64,000 nt of DNA, taken from positions 62,001 through 126,000 of the forward strand of contig JAVKOQ010000149.1 of NCBI GenBank assembly GCA_031835245.1, read 5' to 3'. Numbering within the stretch: position 1 is the stretch's first letter; each line of letters begins with the position of its first letter. The translations under genes were made by a program, and so were the position numbers. Shown in pieces: positions 32,726-43,322 of this stretch. The notes beneath the pieces were generated by a model. The model had not been told where the DNA came from, searched no databases, and worked only from the letters and a program-made list of their open reading frames with translations. Origin of the DNA: Balamuthia mandrillaris. Its lineage: Eukaryota; Discosea; Longamoebia; Balamuthiidae.

Positions 32726-32966
32726 CTTGCTTTTGTATGTTGTTTGGGGAACTCCGTGGTGTTCTCGCTGTAAAACAAGGCCAGATGGACGGGGAATAAA
32801 ATGGCGGGAACTTTTTAGAAAGATTTTTTTAAAAAAAAGTTTCCAGGAATAAATTGACAGAGAAAAAGTGGGCGAAAGGGCAACACGAGAAGAAAACGAG
32901 GATGAAGAGAAGACGCTTAAAGCGGAGAAAAAATAAAACAAGAAAGTCCCGAAGCAGGAGAGAGTA

Positions 32967-33881
32967 TCAGTGTTTTTTGGTTAGCTGGCGAAAGAATTCC
33001 TCGTCCTCGGGCCAGCAAGGGCAACCATGATCACGCGCCCATCGAAACACGTCCAAATGCCCTTGCGCCACCGCCCCGTGGCACACGGTCTCGTTCCATG
33101 GACATCCATTCTCCCTCGCCCATTTCAACGTGTCCAGCTGACCAAATATCGCGGCCAACTCACAAGTGTCTTCACTCCAAGGGCATCCATTGCTTCTAGC
33201 CCATTGCAGCACCTCCAAATGGCCATCAGCAGCGGCTGCTGAGCATACGGCCATCCCCCAAGGGCAGCCATTGGCTCTGGCCCACTTGAGCACCTCCAAA
33301 TGGCCTTTGGCAGCAGCGGAGGCGCACGTCCCTTCATTCCAATCGCATCCGTTCTCCCTCGCCCATTGCAGCACTGCCAAATGGCCGCCGTTGGCTGCAA
33401 ACGAGCAGGTCCCCTCGTCCCAAGGGCAGCCATTGGTTCGAAGCCACCTTAGCACCTCCAAATGGCCTCGCACTGCAGCAAAGTTGCAAGCCGATTCATC
33501 CCAAAGGCACCCATTGGCTCTGGCCCACTGCAGCACTCCCAAGTGCCCCTCAATAGCAGCCGCAGAAGCAGTAGTTACGTCCCAAGGACATCCATTGGCT
33601 CTGGCCCACCGCAGCACCTCCAAATGGCCGCCAGCAGCAGCAACCATGCAGGTCCCTTCGTCCCAAGGACACCCGTTCTGCCTCGCCCATTGCAACACCT
33701 CCAAGCAGCCGTTAGCGGCAGCTTCCATACACACCCTCGCTTTCCACGCTGCATCTTTTCCTGCTTGCTCGGACGCCGGGAGTTGAGAGAGCGCCCAGCG
33801 GAGGAGAGACAGCGAGCTGCAGGCCCACCGGAAGGAGAACTTGTGCCTTTGGGGCGGAGGAGCTGGCTGCAGGCGTACCAT
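32967..33881 (-). CDS. Ankyrin-repeat protein of the amoeba/giant-virus type
   Basis: The frame encodes about nine ankyrin-like units of roughly 26 residues with consensus CxxAAxxGHLEVLQWARxNGCPWDE. This is a distinctive Trp-rich subclass frequent in amoebae, oomycetes and large DNA viruses of amoebae. The first in-frame Met is at 33881. Immediately 5', in another frame, is an F-box (listed separately), and the F-box to ankyrin order is typical of this family, so the two probably belonged to one gene of about 345 residues. As they stand they lie in two frames, meaning either one break or a splice that I cannot see. The origin, host family expansion or exchange with a virus, cannot be decided here. 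Confidence 0.7.
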   Translation of the reverse strand: MVRLQPAPPPQRHKFSFRWACSSLSLLRWALSQLPASEQAGKDAAWKARVCMEAAANGCLEVLQWARQNGCPWDEGTCMVAAAGGHLEVLRWARANGCPWDVTTASAAAIEGHLGVLQWARANGCLWDESACNFAAVRGHLEVLRWLRTNGCPWDEGTCSFAANGGHLAVLQWARENGCDWNEGTCASAAAKGHLEVLKWARANGCPWGMAVCSAAAADGHLEVLQWARSNGCPWSEDTCELAAIFGQLDTLKWARENGCPWNETVCHGAVAQGHLDVFRWARDHGCPCWPEDEEFFRQLTKKH

Positions 33882-34003
33882 CGTCGGCAGGCCCTGGCTG
33901 CTGCCGCCACGGTGTTGCGGGGCAACATCCTCAGGGTGTAGCACAGAAGCTCCTCTGGCAAACACTCTTCCACCAAGCAACCACCCTGCTTCTGTGGCTT
34001 CAT
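33850..34003 (-). CDS. F-box segment upstream of the ankyrin repeats
   Basis: From the ATG at 34003 the frame reads MKPQKQGG and then an F-box: CLPEELLCYTLRMLPRNTVA followed by AARACRRWYACSQLL. F-boxes dock substrates on SKP1-CUL1 ligases, and a CUL1 gene lies at 10.6 kb. The F-box similarity fades where the ankyrin frame takes over. It is given separately because the reading frames differ. Confidence 0.65.
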
Positions 34004-34136
34004 TTTTGCAGTAGCGGAGACAAGAGGACTCAGTGCTCTTGGGACGACACGAGAAAAAGAAACAAAAAAGGGCAAAAAAAAAACCCACCACTGGACGGCT
34101 TGGTTACACAAAATTCTTGGCTTATTCTTCAACTCA

Positions 34137-34208
34137 AGCCCCATGGTGTAGTTGGTAACATACCAGATTTTGGTTCTGGTGCCCTCAGTTCGATTCTGGG
34201 TGGGGCTG
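34137..34208 (+). tRNA. tRNA-Gln (anticodon TTG)
   Basis: The 72 bases fold as a cloverleaf without an intron. The acceptor AGCCCCA pairs with TGGGGCT, with discriminator G. The D-stem is GTGT/ACAT with loop AGTTGGTA. The anticodon stem CCAGA/TCTGG encloses TTTTGGT, so the anticodon is TTG (reads CAA). The T-stem CTCAG/CTGGG encloses TTCGATT. Internal A and B boxes are present, and a TTTT terminator follows at 34215-34218. Confidence 0.93.
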
Positions 34209-34557
34209 CAGATCTTTTGTTATTTTAATTTTTGGTTTTTTTTTAACCAACAAAAAAAATCCAAAAAAAAAATTGAAACGAAAAGAGAAAGAAAGAATAA
34301 CCAAACTGTTGTGTTGCGGCTACTTCCTCCTCCTCCTACCCACCTACTTACTGCTCCTGTAGTTAGTGCTTTGTTTTTTTTTTTTTCCCGGTTTTTCTGA
34401 TCACAACGATATTGCTCCTGAAAGATCCTTTTTATTTTTAATTATTTTTATTTTCATTTTCATTTTATTTATTTTTTTTTGACGCTTTCAACCCTTTCAA
34501 ACCCTTCCTTCAACTTGCGTTCTGTTCATTTTATTCCGGAAGGGGAGGATAGAACGA
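34209..34557. other. Intergenic, AT-rich
   Basis: After the tRNA terminator there are A/T runs and a TATTTTTATTTTCATTTT-like stretch (34430-34475) upstream of the next gene. No gene is seen. Confidence 0.35.
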
Positions 34558-36489
34558 ATGCAGTCCTCTTCTCGTGGGCCTTCTTCTTCTGCTTCTCAAA
34601 CGCAACCACCACCGCTCCGTCGACCCAGTTTCACTTCTCCGTTCGGACGCGATGGCGAAGGGGAGGAAACCGCCTACGACCGATATCGCATCAAACCTGC
34701 TTCGCCTGCTTCTGCTTTTGTCTCCTCCTCCCCTTCGTTAGGCCAGCATTTGTCAGCCTGTCCTTCTTCATGGCAGGCTGGCGGCATCCACGCCCACAGC
34801 ACCGACGGAGACAGAGAAGACACCGCTACATCCGTTATAGAGAAATACAGAATTAGAACGAAAGAGGAAAACGAAAACGAAGGAGAGGAGGAGATTGAAG
34901 ATCCGATCTTACGACGTTATGGCATATTGCCACCACCAAGAACGAAAGCCAAGTCTTCCATCGACCTCATCGCGAAGAAGAAAAAAGCGGAGGAGGAGAA
35001 GGAGGAGGAAGACGCGATCGGAAAGTATCGCATTGTATCCCGTCCTTCTCCGCGCTCTTCTTCTTTGTTGGTCGGCAACAATCGTTCTCGCTCTGAGGAG
35101 GATGAAAGAGGAGAAGAAGAAGTGGTCAACAAATACAGAATACGAGAAACCAAAGAAGAAGACGAGGACGAGGACGAAACGACAACGATGATAGATGTTG
35201 TGGTGTCCTCTTCGCCCAAATCGTTTTACAGAGCGTTGATAGGCGAACAAGTTGGGGTGTGGCGCAAAGCGGCGCAGGAGAAGGAGGCCGAACAGGAGCT
35301 GTTGGCCAAGTATAGAATACGCTCTCCATCTCCACAACAACATGAAGAAGCATGCCAAGAAGAACGAAAGGAAGAAAAAGAAGAAAAAAACGAAAACGAA
35401 AGCAAAGAAGAGCTGAAGAATGAAGAAAAAGCGGATGAAACGAGAGAGGACACGAAGGAAGCAGAAAAGGAAGCGGTTGCGGTTGCAGAGTGCACCGTTG
35501 CTTCTAAGCATGATGAACAAGAAGAAAACGAGAGCGAAGAAGAACAAGCGCGGAGAGAACAGGTGAAACGAGAGGAGGCAAAAGCAAAGGAACTGGAACG
35601 ACAGAGAGTGTTAGAGGAGCGCCTTCGCTTCCTGCAGTCTCTACAAGAAGAGGGAAGCTCTTCTTCTGCGGCTTCAACATCTTCCTCAGAGGAGGAGGAC
35701 TGGCCTGAAGAAGGCGAAGAAGAGGATGAAGAAAGAATGTTGATGGGGACCGTCAAGATAAGGACTATTCCTCGGAGGAATAGTTCAGAAGAAGCTGAAG
35801 GAGAAGAAGACGAAGAAGATGAATACGAGGAAGAAGAACCAGCAGATAAGAATGTTGCTGTATTCTCATCGGATTCAGAGGAAGATTACTGTAAACAAAG
35901 TGAGGAGGAAGAGGAGGATGAAGGAGAACATCAAAATGAAGAGGAAGAGGAAGAAGAGAGTGAAGAAGAAAAAGAAGAAAGCAAAGAGGAGAGGAAGTTG
36001 GCAGTGATCGTATCGGGCAAAACGAAGAGAACAATAGAGAAGAAATGGACCGGAAAAGTCTACCAAGTCGTGCCTTCTTCATCGAAAAAGAACAGCAACA
36101 AAAACAGAAAAGAACCACTCTCTGCTAGTCATCCCAACATTACAGAAGAAGAGAAAGAAAGAGGAAGAGTACAAAAAGAAAAAACAGAGACAGACCACAA
36201 GCAGCAGCAAGGTCATCGAAGCGTTGATGTGTTGAGTCGGTTGAGCCCTATCAGCGTGCAAAAGTTGATGGAGGAGGAAGATTTTCTCTGGCAAAACTTG
36301 GCTCGTTTTGAGGAGGAAGCAGCTCGTGAAGAAGAAGCGGAAGCAAACGGGAATAACGCATCGAAGAAGAAGAAGAAACAGAATAGAAGAAGACATTCAT
36401 CTTCTCATCATCATCGTCATCGTCATCGTCATCGCCGTAAAAGCAGAAACGAAAAAGAAGAAGAGAACAAGAACAAAAAGAATAAATAA
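34558..36489 (+). CDS. Glu-rich low-complexity protein with six spaced YRI motifs, 643 aa
   Basis: A single exon with ATG at 34558. I do not recognise a domain. The N-terminal 260 residues carry a recurring short motif, [hydrophobic]-x-[RK]-Y-R-I: YDRYRIKP (about 41), IEKYRIRT (95), LRRYGILP (119), IGKYRIVS (155), VNKYRIRE (191) and LAKYRIRS (250). The rest is Glu/Lys/Ser-rich, coiled-coil-like in the middle, with acidic runs. A more conserved-looking segment near the end (VDVLSRLSPISVQKLMEEED, FLWQNLARFEEEA) is followed by a His/Arg-rich tail (HHHRHRHRHRRKSR) that looks nuclear. The spaced motifs suggest a multivalent docking protein; this is inference. The tRNA-Gln gene lies just upstream. 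Confidence 0.7.
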   Translation: MQSSSRGPSSSASQTQPPPLRRPSFTSPFGRDGEGEETAYDRYRIKPASPASAFVSSSPSLGQHLSACPSSWQAGGIHAHSTDGDREDTATSVIEKYRIRTKEENENEGEEEIEDPILRRYGILPPPRTKAKSSIDLIAKKKKAEEEKEEEDAIGKYRIVSRPSPRSSSLLVGNNRSRSEEDERGEEEVVNKYRIRETKEEDEDEDETTTMIDVVVSSSPKSFYRALIGEQVGVWRKAAQEKEAEQELLAKYRIRSPSPQQHEEACQEERKEEKEEKNENESKEELKNEEKADETREDTKEAEKEAVAVAECTVASKHDEQEENESEEEQARREQVKREEAKAKELERQRVLEERLRFLQSLQEEGSSSSAASTSSSEEEDWPEEGEEEDEERMLMGTVKIRTIPRRNSSEEAEGEEDEEDEYEEEEPADKNVAVFSSDSEEDYCKQSEEEEEDEGEHQNEEEEEEESEEEKEESKEERKLAVIVSGKTKRTIEKKWTGKVYQVVPSSSKKNSNKNRKEPLSASHPNITEEEKERGRVQKEKTETDHKQQQGHRSVDVLSRLSPISVQKLMEEEDFLWQNLARFEEEAAREEEAEANGNNASKKKKKQNRRRHSSSHHHRHRHRHRRKSRNEKEEENKNKKNK

Positions 36490-36561
36490 CAACAAACGAA
36501 AACAATAATAACAATAAGGTGTACTTTACAAAAAAAAAACAACAAACCAAAAAACAGTGTT

Positions 36562-39500
36562 TCACTTGCTTCCCACTTTGTTGAGGTAGTTCTTGAGGTC
36601 GTTCAACCAGAGGTCTCGCTCCTCATCGCTCTTGGCCATCAACGTCCAGGACTGGGAGTCGGTGGTGAGGAAGAAGGCGTGCCGCACGTGGACCATGCGA
36701 GTGGGAGCGGCGGCCGTTTCCTCGGGAGGCGCCCCGGCGCCCAGGCCCTTGACCTCTTCGAACTTGAAGGAGGCGGCGTATTGGAACTGCGGGGCTTTGC
36801 TTTCCTCTTGACCGCGTTTTCGCCGGGCCACCGTTCCCATGTTTTCTGCGTCTTTCAAACCTTGTTTGGAAAGAAAGAAGAGGAAAAGTGAGACTAGTTT
36901 CAAGAAAAAGACAGAATAAGGGAAGCACAAACTCTTTTCATCCAAGGCGGGAGCGTCCGAATCTCCGTCGAGACGTCCACAAACTACCATAAAGTCGTTG
37001 AACATGAAGAAGTAGAACTGCTTCTGAAGCGCTCGCAGCGATCCCTTGGAGGATCTTTTGTTGGATTTGCTTGCTTTATCTCCTTTCTTTCGCGAGGAAA
37101 GCTTCAACGTGAGGAGACCTTCTCTCACGAACAATCTTCCTGGAGAGTACAAAGGTTCCTGTTGTAATGTAGAACACGTTAAATACAGAAGAGAGCAGAA
37201 AGAAGAAAGAAGGGGAAGAAAAAGAAGAAAGAAGAGCAAAGAACGAAGGAAGAGAAGTGTTTACCTCCATTCCTTTGATGCTGTCTTCGATGGAGATGAT
37301 TTTCTGAGTGTTGACCGAGGCATTCTTGTCAATGCTGGCGTTCAATGTGTCCATTATGCTGCGTATCTTTGTGAGAGCGTCCTCAATATATTTGTAGTCT
37401 CCATGAGTTGGGCTTGTGTACTTTTGCAATTCCTTATTTTGTTGTTAAACAGAAACGATGGAAGAGGTTAAAATGCGAAAAAAAAGGGAAACAAAAAAAA
37501 AGAAGGCAAACATACTCGCAATAGAAGCAAATAACGAGGAATGCGTTGCACGGGCATAATTAAGAAGGACTCTAACGAGAGTGCTGTTGTTTTGAGTTGT
37601 TCCTGTTCAAAACTCTATTTTTTTTTTTTTAGTTGTTTGGTGGAAGAAAACAAGAGCCAAAAATAAGAAAGGAGCAAATGGAATGAACGAAAGAGAAGAG
37701 AAAAGAGTTTGTACATCTTTGATCTGCTTGAAGTTTGGCTTCTTGCTGACCATATGACGGAGTGCAATAATCGAAGTATTGTACTCTGACAAATAAGTTT
37801 TATAGTCCCAAAGAAAATCGGTCTATTATTTTTTTTTTAAAACAAGTTAATACAAAGTCAAACGAAATGATTTGACGAACAAAACGTGGAGAATAGAAGA
37901 GAGAGAGAGAGAGTTTACGTGATTCAGGAAGATGTCTCCAATGATGGAGTAAGGTCCCCATTCCTCCTCTGCTATCCGTTTGTTCAACAGAGCGTAGAAG
38001 GGGCGGTGGTGTTCGAGGATGTCTTCGATGTTGAGGAAAGCGATCCGGAGTTCTTCCTCCGTCAACACTTTCAGTGTTGTCTTTTTCATCGGTTTTACGA
38101 TTTGCTGTTATAGTTTTTTTTAACCGTAGGTATAAAGAACGACAAAGAAGCAAGAAAGAAGAGAGAACGTACATTAACAACAACTTCCAGACTCTTCACG
38201 TAACTCTGCTCCGTTTGCAACAACTCATTCACAACTCTCTTTCTCACAATTAATCTCGCTTTTTCTCGCTTGATGTCTTCTGCTCCTTGTTTCGTTCCTC
38301 TCAACGTTCGTTGCTGCTGTTGTTGCTGGATTTGCTGTTGTTGTTGAGGTGAAGCAGCTGCAATTGGTCTTCGTGTGGGCCTGTTTCCTGGTAATGCTGA
38401 AGGAGAAACTTCGAATCGATGTTGTGGTTGTGGTTGTGCTCCTTCTTTCTCTTTTTCTTTTTCAGCAGCATTTGTAGGTGGAGAAGGAGAAGAGACCGTA
38501 GTGGCACGTTTTGGAGAAGAGGGAGAGGAAGAAGAAGAAGAGACCGTAGTAGAACGTTTTGGGGAAGAGGGAACAGAAGATGAAGGAGAAGAAGATGTGG
38601 TATCGTTTGCGTCCACAAAAAGTCCTTTCATGCTCAACGAGCCAGAAGGGCGCATCTTTGCATTTGCTGCTGCCTCTTCTTCTATCTTCCGTCTCTCCGC
38701 TTCTTCTTTTTCTTTCTGCAGTCGCAATCTTTCCTTTTCCTCCTCCACTATTCTTTGTTGTCTCTCCACTTTTTCTTGCAGCTCCCTTTGCTTCTTCTCA
38801 GCCTCCAGAGCTGCCTTCGCAGCGGCAGCGGCTTCTTGCTCTGCCGTTTCGGCTGCTTGTTGTCGTTCTTCCTCTTCTTTTTGTAACTGTTCAAGTTCTT
38901 TTTCTTTCTCCTTTTCTTTGTCTGGTTTGCTGCTTTTCGTTCTGGTTGTGACCATTGTAGTTTTGGATTTGGGGCGTTTGGTTTTGCTGTCTCTCTTTGG
39001 TTTCTTATTATTGTCTTTGGATGATGTTGTCGGCAATTTAGAGCTGATACTTCGTTCCTTCTTGTGAGATTTCTTTTCTGTCGTTGGGCTAGAGCGTGGG
39101 CTCTTCGAGTCGAGTTGTTCTTCCGAAGATTTCTTTTTGGTGGATGGCAAGGTTGACGTCTTTTTCTTCTTTTTGGTAGTTTCGCTCTTCTTCTTATCTG
39201 TTGTTCCTTCTTTACCCTTTGACGAAGATGAGGAAGACGAAGAAGGCTTTTTCGTTCTACGTTTTCCTTTCTTCTTCTTTCCATCTGTTCCTTCTCCATC
39301 TTCTTTCTTTTTCCTCTTTTTCTTCTTCTCTTCTTCTTCTAACTCCTTTCGTTTCCTTGCCTCTTCCTCTTGCACCTTTCTCTCCGCCTCCAACTTCTCC
39401 ATCGCTTTCTTGGCTTTCTCCTCCGCCCGCTTGGCCTCTTCCAACTTCTCTCTGGCCTCTCTCTCCGTCCGCTCTGCCTCCTCTTTGATCCTGCGTGCCT

Positions 39501-42212
39501 CCTCTTTGGCTTGTTCGGCCTCTCTCTTGGCCTGCTCCAGCTCCTCTTCTATCTGCTTTTGCTTCCTCTCCTCTTCCTCTCTCTCCATTTGTCTCAATTG
39601 TTCCTGTAGTCTCTTTTGAGTGGAGTAACGGAGAGTTAGGCTCTCGCGCACCTTTGTATCCTTTCGTTGCACGTTTTCTCTGGCCTCTCGAAGCTTTCGT
39701 TCTTGTTCGGCGCGACGAGCAGCAGCCGCTTCGGCCTCTTTGCGATGGCGCTCGGCGGCTTCCTGCCGTTGACGAAGTTTTTCTTGTCGCTCTTGTTCGC
39801 GTGCTCTTCGCTCGGCATCTTCTTGTTCTCGTTTGAGTCGCTCTTGTTCTTCTCTTTGTTCTCGTTCCTTTCGTTCTTGAGCGCTTTCTTCCTCTTCTTC
39901 TTCCTCCTCCTCCTCCTCCTCTTCCTCTTCTTCTTCCTCTTCCTCTTCTTCCGCAGTTTCTTCTATCTTTGGGTCTTCGTGTTTAGAAGAAGTTGAAACA
40001 TTCGGCTTTTGTTGTTGCTGTTGCTGTTGTTTCTTCGCCTTTTCCTCTTGTTCGATCTCATATTGAGCCAAAGAAAGAGCATCGATAGCAGGTCCACGTT
40101 CGCGTTGCAATTGAAGTTCCGCTTCCACAGCAGCTTCATCGTAGACAGCATCTCCCTGTTCATCGATCAACTTTTGGAACAGGAATTCCAAATCGAACTT
40201 GTCTCTGAGATAGTTTAACAATTGTTGGATGTTTTCTGCTCGTCCCGCAACAATGTCTAGGAATGAAGAGTGTTTTCTTGGTCAGAAGAGGAAGAAAATA
40301 GAATAACAAGACGACAGGAGGAAGGTTTAAAAGGGTGAAAAGGAACAAAGAAAATAAACATACCACGAGCAATGCAGCCTTCGAACACTTCAAAGGTCTG
40401 AGTTGACAAGAATTTGAGGGCCGCGGATGCGTTGTTGATGAACTGCCACAAGTACTTTGGTTTTGACTCATAACACATAATTGGGACACCCAACAAGATC
40501 TATAAAATCAAACAAGAAAAAGCAATTGGAGTGAGTGAGTGAGTGAGTGATAGAGAATAAGCAGAATACCAAACCTGCAACAAATCGATGAGAACAACAC
40601 CAGACCGAAAGTTGGAAGAAAGATTCTTCACAGGTGGTTCCTGTCTCGGTGGGACCGCTTTTTCGAACTGGGCATTCACCCAATCCACCAATTCTTGTTG
40701 TTCCGAAGTGAGAACAACATTTTTATCTTCAGCAGAGTCATCGGGCATCTCGTTCATGACGAGAGATTGAGCCCAAAGCGTTTTGGTAGATTTGCTGTCT
40801 TCGATAATGGGGCCTTTCCATCCTGGCATCTTTTTTACCGTATTTCCCAAAACGATCAAGTGGTTTATTACCTGTGTTACGTTCGTTCGATTGTTTTGTT
40901 TTGTTTGGTAAAACAACGATGTGAGAAGATAGAACCAAGAACCAAGAACCAAGAAAAATACGAACAATGGACATATTTTTGGCTTCAAAGAGATCGGTTG
41001 TGTCGAAGAGGTCAACCATGGCAAGACGATTCTTGCAAGCGGTTAGGTAATGTTGGATGTTTTCCATTTGGAGATAAGCGATGTTGGTTGTGTGAACCTT
41101 GTCTACGCTTCCCGGCTTTATTACGTTTATCAACCTTTAAGAACGAATTATGATGAGAAGAAAGAAGTAGAGAAGAGATATCATCTGAAGAATGAATGAA
41201 GAGGGACTAACCGACAAAGTACAGTGCCAGACTTGAGAGACTCATGAAGTGTCTTTCCTGGCAACTGTTCTTGCAACACAGCTTCCAACCATCGCTGCAC
41301 GATGGCCTCCAACTCCGGACTGTACTTAAATTCTTCCTTTGTTTTTACATCATCCGCCAAAGAACTGACATCTGGGGCAGCTTGTGGAACCCCTATAAAG
41401 AAAAAAAAAAGAAAGGATGAGAGAGGAGAGGGCAGAGCAGAGAGCAGAGAGGAGAGAGGAGAGAGGAGAGAGCAGAGAGCAGAGAGGAGAGAGCAGAGAG
41501 CAGAGAGCAGAGAGCAGAGAGCAGAGAGCAGAGAGCAGAGAGCAGAGAGCAGAGCAAGGCAGAGAGCAGAGAGCAGAGGAAGCAGAGAGCAGAGAGCAGA
41601 GGCAGAGAGCAGAGAGCAGAGAGCAGAGAGCAGAGAGCAGAGAGCAGAGAGCAGAGAGCAGAGAGCAGAGAAGAGAAAAACGAACCAAGGTTGACAGCAG
41701 CCAAGTCATCTTTGGACTGCGCCAAAAGAGAGCCTTTGGGAGCAAGGCGAACGGAACGTGGTTGAAAACCGGATTTACTGCGCTGTGCAGCAGCCGCGAA
41801 AGTAGAAGTGACAGAAGTAGGAGGAGAAGAGGAAGTTGTTGTGCTATGGCTTACTGAAGTGCGACGAGGAGCAAAAGTCGACCCTGATTTTTTCTCTTGT
41901 TGTTCCTTCTTGGCTTTTTCTTTTTCTTCGGCCATTATTTTTCTTTTGTTTGGTTGTTTGTTGTGTTTTGTTAGAAAGAGGTTTACAGAAAAAGTAAGCG
42001 AAGGTAAACAACAAAGCAGGAGATGGGAAAAAAAATTACTGAAGGGCAGCAGTGTCATGCTTCTCACTGTAGACCTGTAACGTTCGAAGGTTGTGCAACA
42101 CCTTCATCATGTCTTTGTCTTCGTAGAGGTCTATCGTGTCGAACAGGTTGTTGAGGTTGAAGCCCATGTGCTTGCAAGCCTCCAAATATGCTGCGATGTT
42201 GGCCTGAAGAAA

Positions 42213-42249
<37 letters not shown>

Positions 42250-42506
42250 CGAGAGCAGAGGATGAGTAAAGCAGAAAGGGAAGAAAGAAGGAAAAAGGAA
42301 GACTAGAAGAAGAAAGAAGAATGAAGAAAGAAGAAAGAAGAAAGAAGAAGAAAGCAGCGAAGAACAGCACAGAAGAACAGAAGGGCGGAAGAGGCGAGAC
42401 GCAAAGAAGCAAAGAAGAGAAAAAAAATACCATTTGTTTAAAAGCAAGAGACGACTCATTGATCCGCGGGATGGCCTGCGGTACCATCGCGTTCACCAAC
42501 CTTTTT

Positions 42507-42549
<43 letters not shown>

Positions 42550-42802
42550 CAATGCAATCTTAGTACCTTTCTCCTGGAGCAGAGCGAGTGTGCGAAAACG
42601 CAAAGGGAAACCAAAAAAAAAAATAATAGCTATCGTACCGACAGAGAACGGTCCCGTCCTTGAGCACCTCTTGGAGGGTGGGCTCAGAGAAGGTCCTCCC
42701 CAGCCGCTGTTCGATCCATTTCCGCAGCTCGCTCTCCAACGCAAAGTCGTACTTGGCCTTCTTCTCCTGCGCCAACGTCTCTGCCAACGATTGAACACTC
42801 AT
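36562..42802 (-). CDS. Trix-like triple calponin-homology RhoGEF (3xCH-coiled coil-DH-PH), 1535 aa, 15 exons
   Basis: Exons 42802-42639, 42500-42431, 42203-42040, 41942-41686, 41392-41212, 41134-40966, 40871-40575, 40499-40364, 40256-38173, 38104-37919, 37822-37715, 37614-37516, 37432-37265, 37158-36933 and 36860-36562 sum to 1536 codons. CH1 lies at residues about 15-125 (LRKWIEQRLGRTFSEP, GTVLCRLVNAMVP), CH2 at about 235-345 (VQRWLEAVLQEQLPGK, GTVLCRLINVIKPGSV) and CH3 at about 370-500 (LVDWVNAQFEKA, FRSGVVLIDLLQ). A 600-residue Glu/Lys coiled coil follows. The DH domain (about 1155-1335) has NELLQTEQSYVKSLEVVV and MPVQRIPRYLLLLRE, and the PH domain (about 1365-1530) ends LWLNDLKNYLNKV. This is the architecture of Dictyostelium Trix, an endosomal actin-binding Rho/Rac GEF. 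A stop just past the exon 3 donor allows an alternative CH1-only product, and the 41942 exon has its own ATG at 41935. Confidence 0.85.
41415..41680 (+). repeat. (AGAGAGC)n-type satellite in a Trix-like gene intron
   Basis: Units of AGAGAGC and AGAGAGG repeat through the intron between exons 4 and 5. In the sense strand it reads CTCTGCTCTCTG. Open frames through it are artefacts. Confidence 0.9.
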
Positions 42803-43322
42803 TCACCAAAAATCCAAGAATTATAATATCTTTTTTTTGTTTTTGTTTTTGTTTTTCGGTGGGTTAATCGCGATGAAAGAAACGGTTGGTCTTTGTTGTT
42901 TTGTTTTTGTGAGGGGAAGGAGAGGAAACCGTTGGCAACCTTCAGGGTGACCCCTTTGCGTCTATTCTCTTAATTAATGGTTATTGCCTGCAGGAACGGG
43001 TTCCAATAATACGGCTCTGTAACGCTTTTTTTTTTTTCCTTTCTTTTCTATTCTTTTTTGTAACCCAAATTTTGTCGTCGCCTGAGGGGTGATCATTCAA
43101 CTTTATCAAATAAAATCAAATTTTTCTTTTCTTGGACATGATGACGTCATTCGACATTTTGACCTCCACATGTGCACCATTTGTTGTCCATATTTTTCCC
43201 GCTTGAGGAGCAGTTCGTGTGGAAAACTTTCCCGCCATTTTTTACCCCAAACAAAGTTGTCCTTGCAGACAATAAAAGAAACGGTTAAACAAGGAGAGAG
43301 CGAGAGAGAGAGAACGAGTGGG
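42803..43322. promoter_or_regulatory. Divergent promoter region with a CRE-like site
   Basis: 520 bases separate the ATGs of the Trix-like and coiled-coil genes. A perfect TGACGTCA palindrome (bZIP/CRE half-site pair) lies at 43142-43149. The rest is A/T runs, with no gene. Confidence 0.4.

Noticed and set aside
42040-42802. CH1 as a separate small calponin-like gene
   Set aside because: A splice from 42040 to 41942 keeps frame and the three-CH plus DH-PH order matches Trix, so one gene is preferred. The alternative is kept as a finding.
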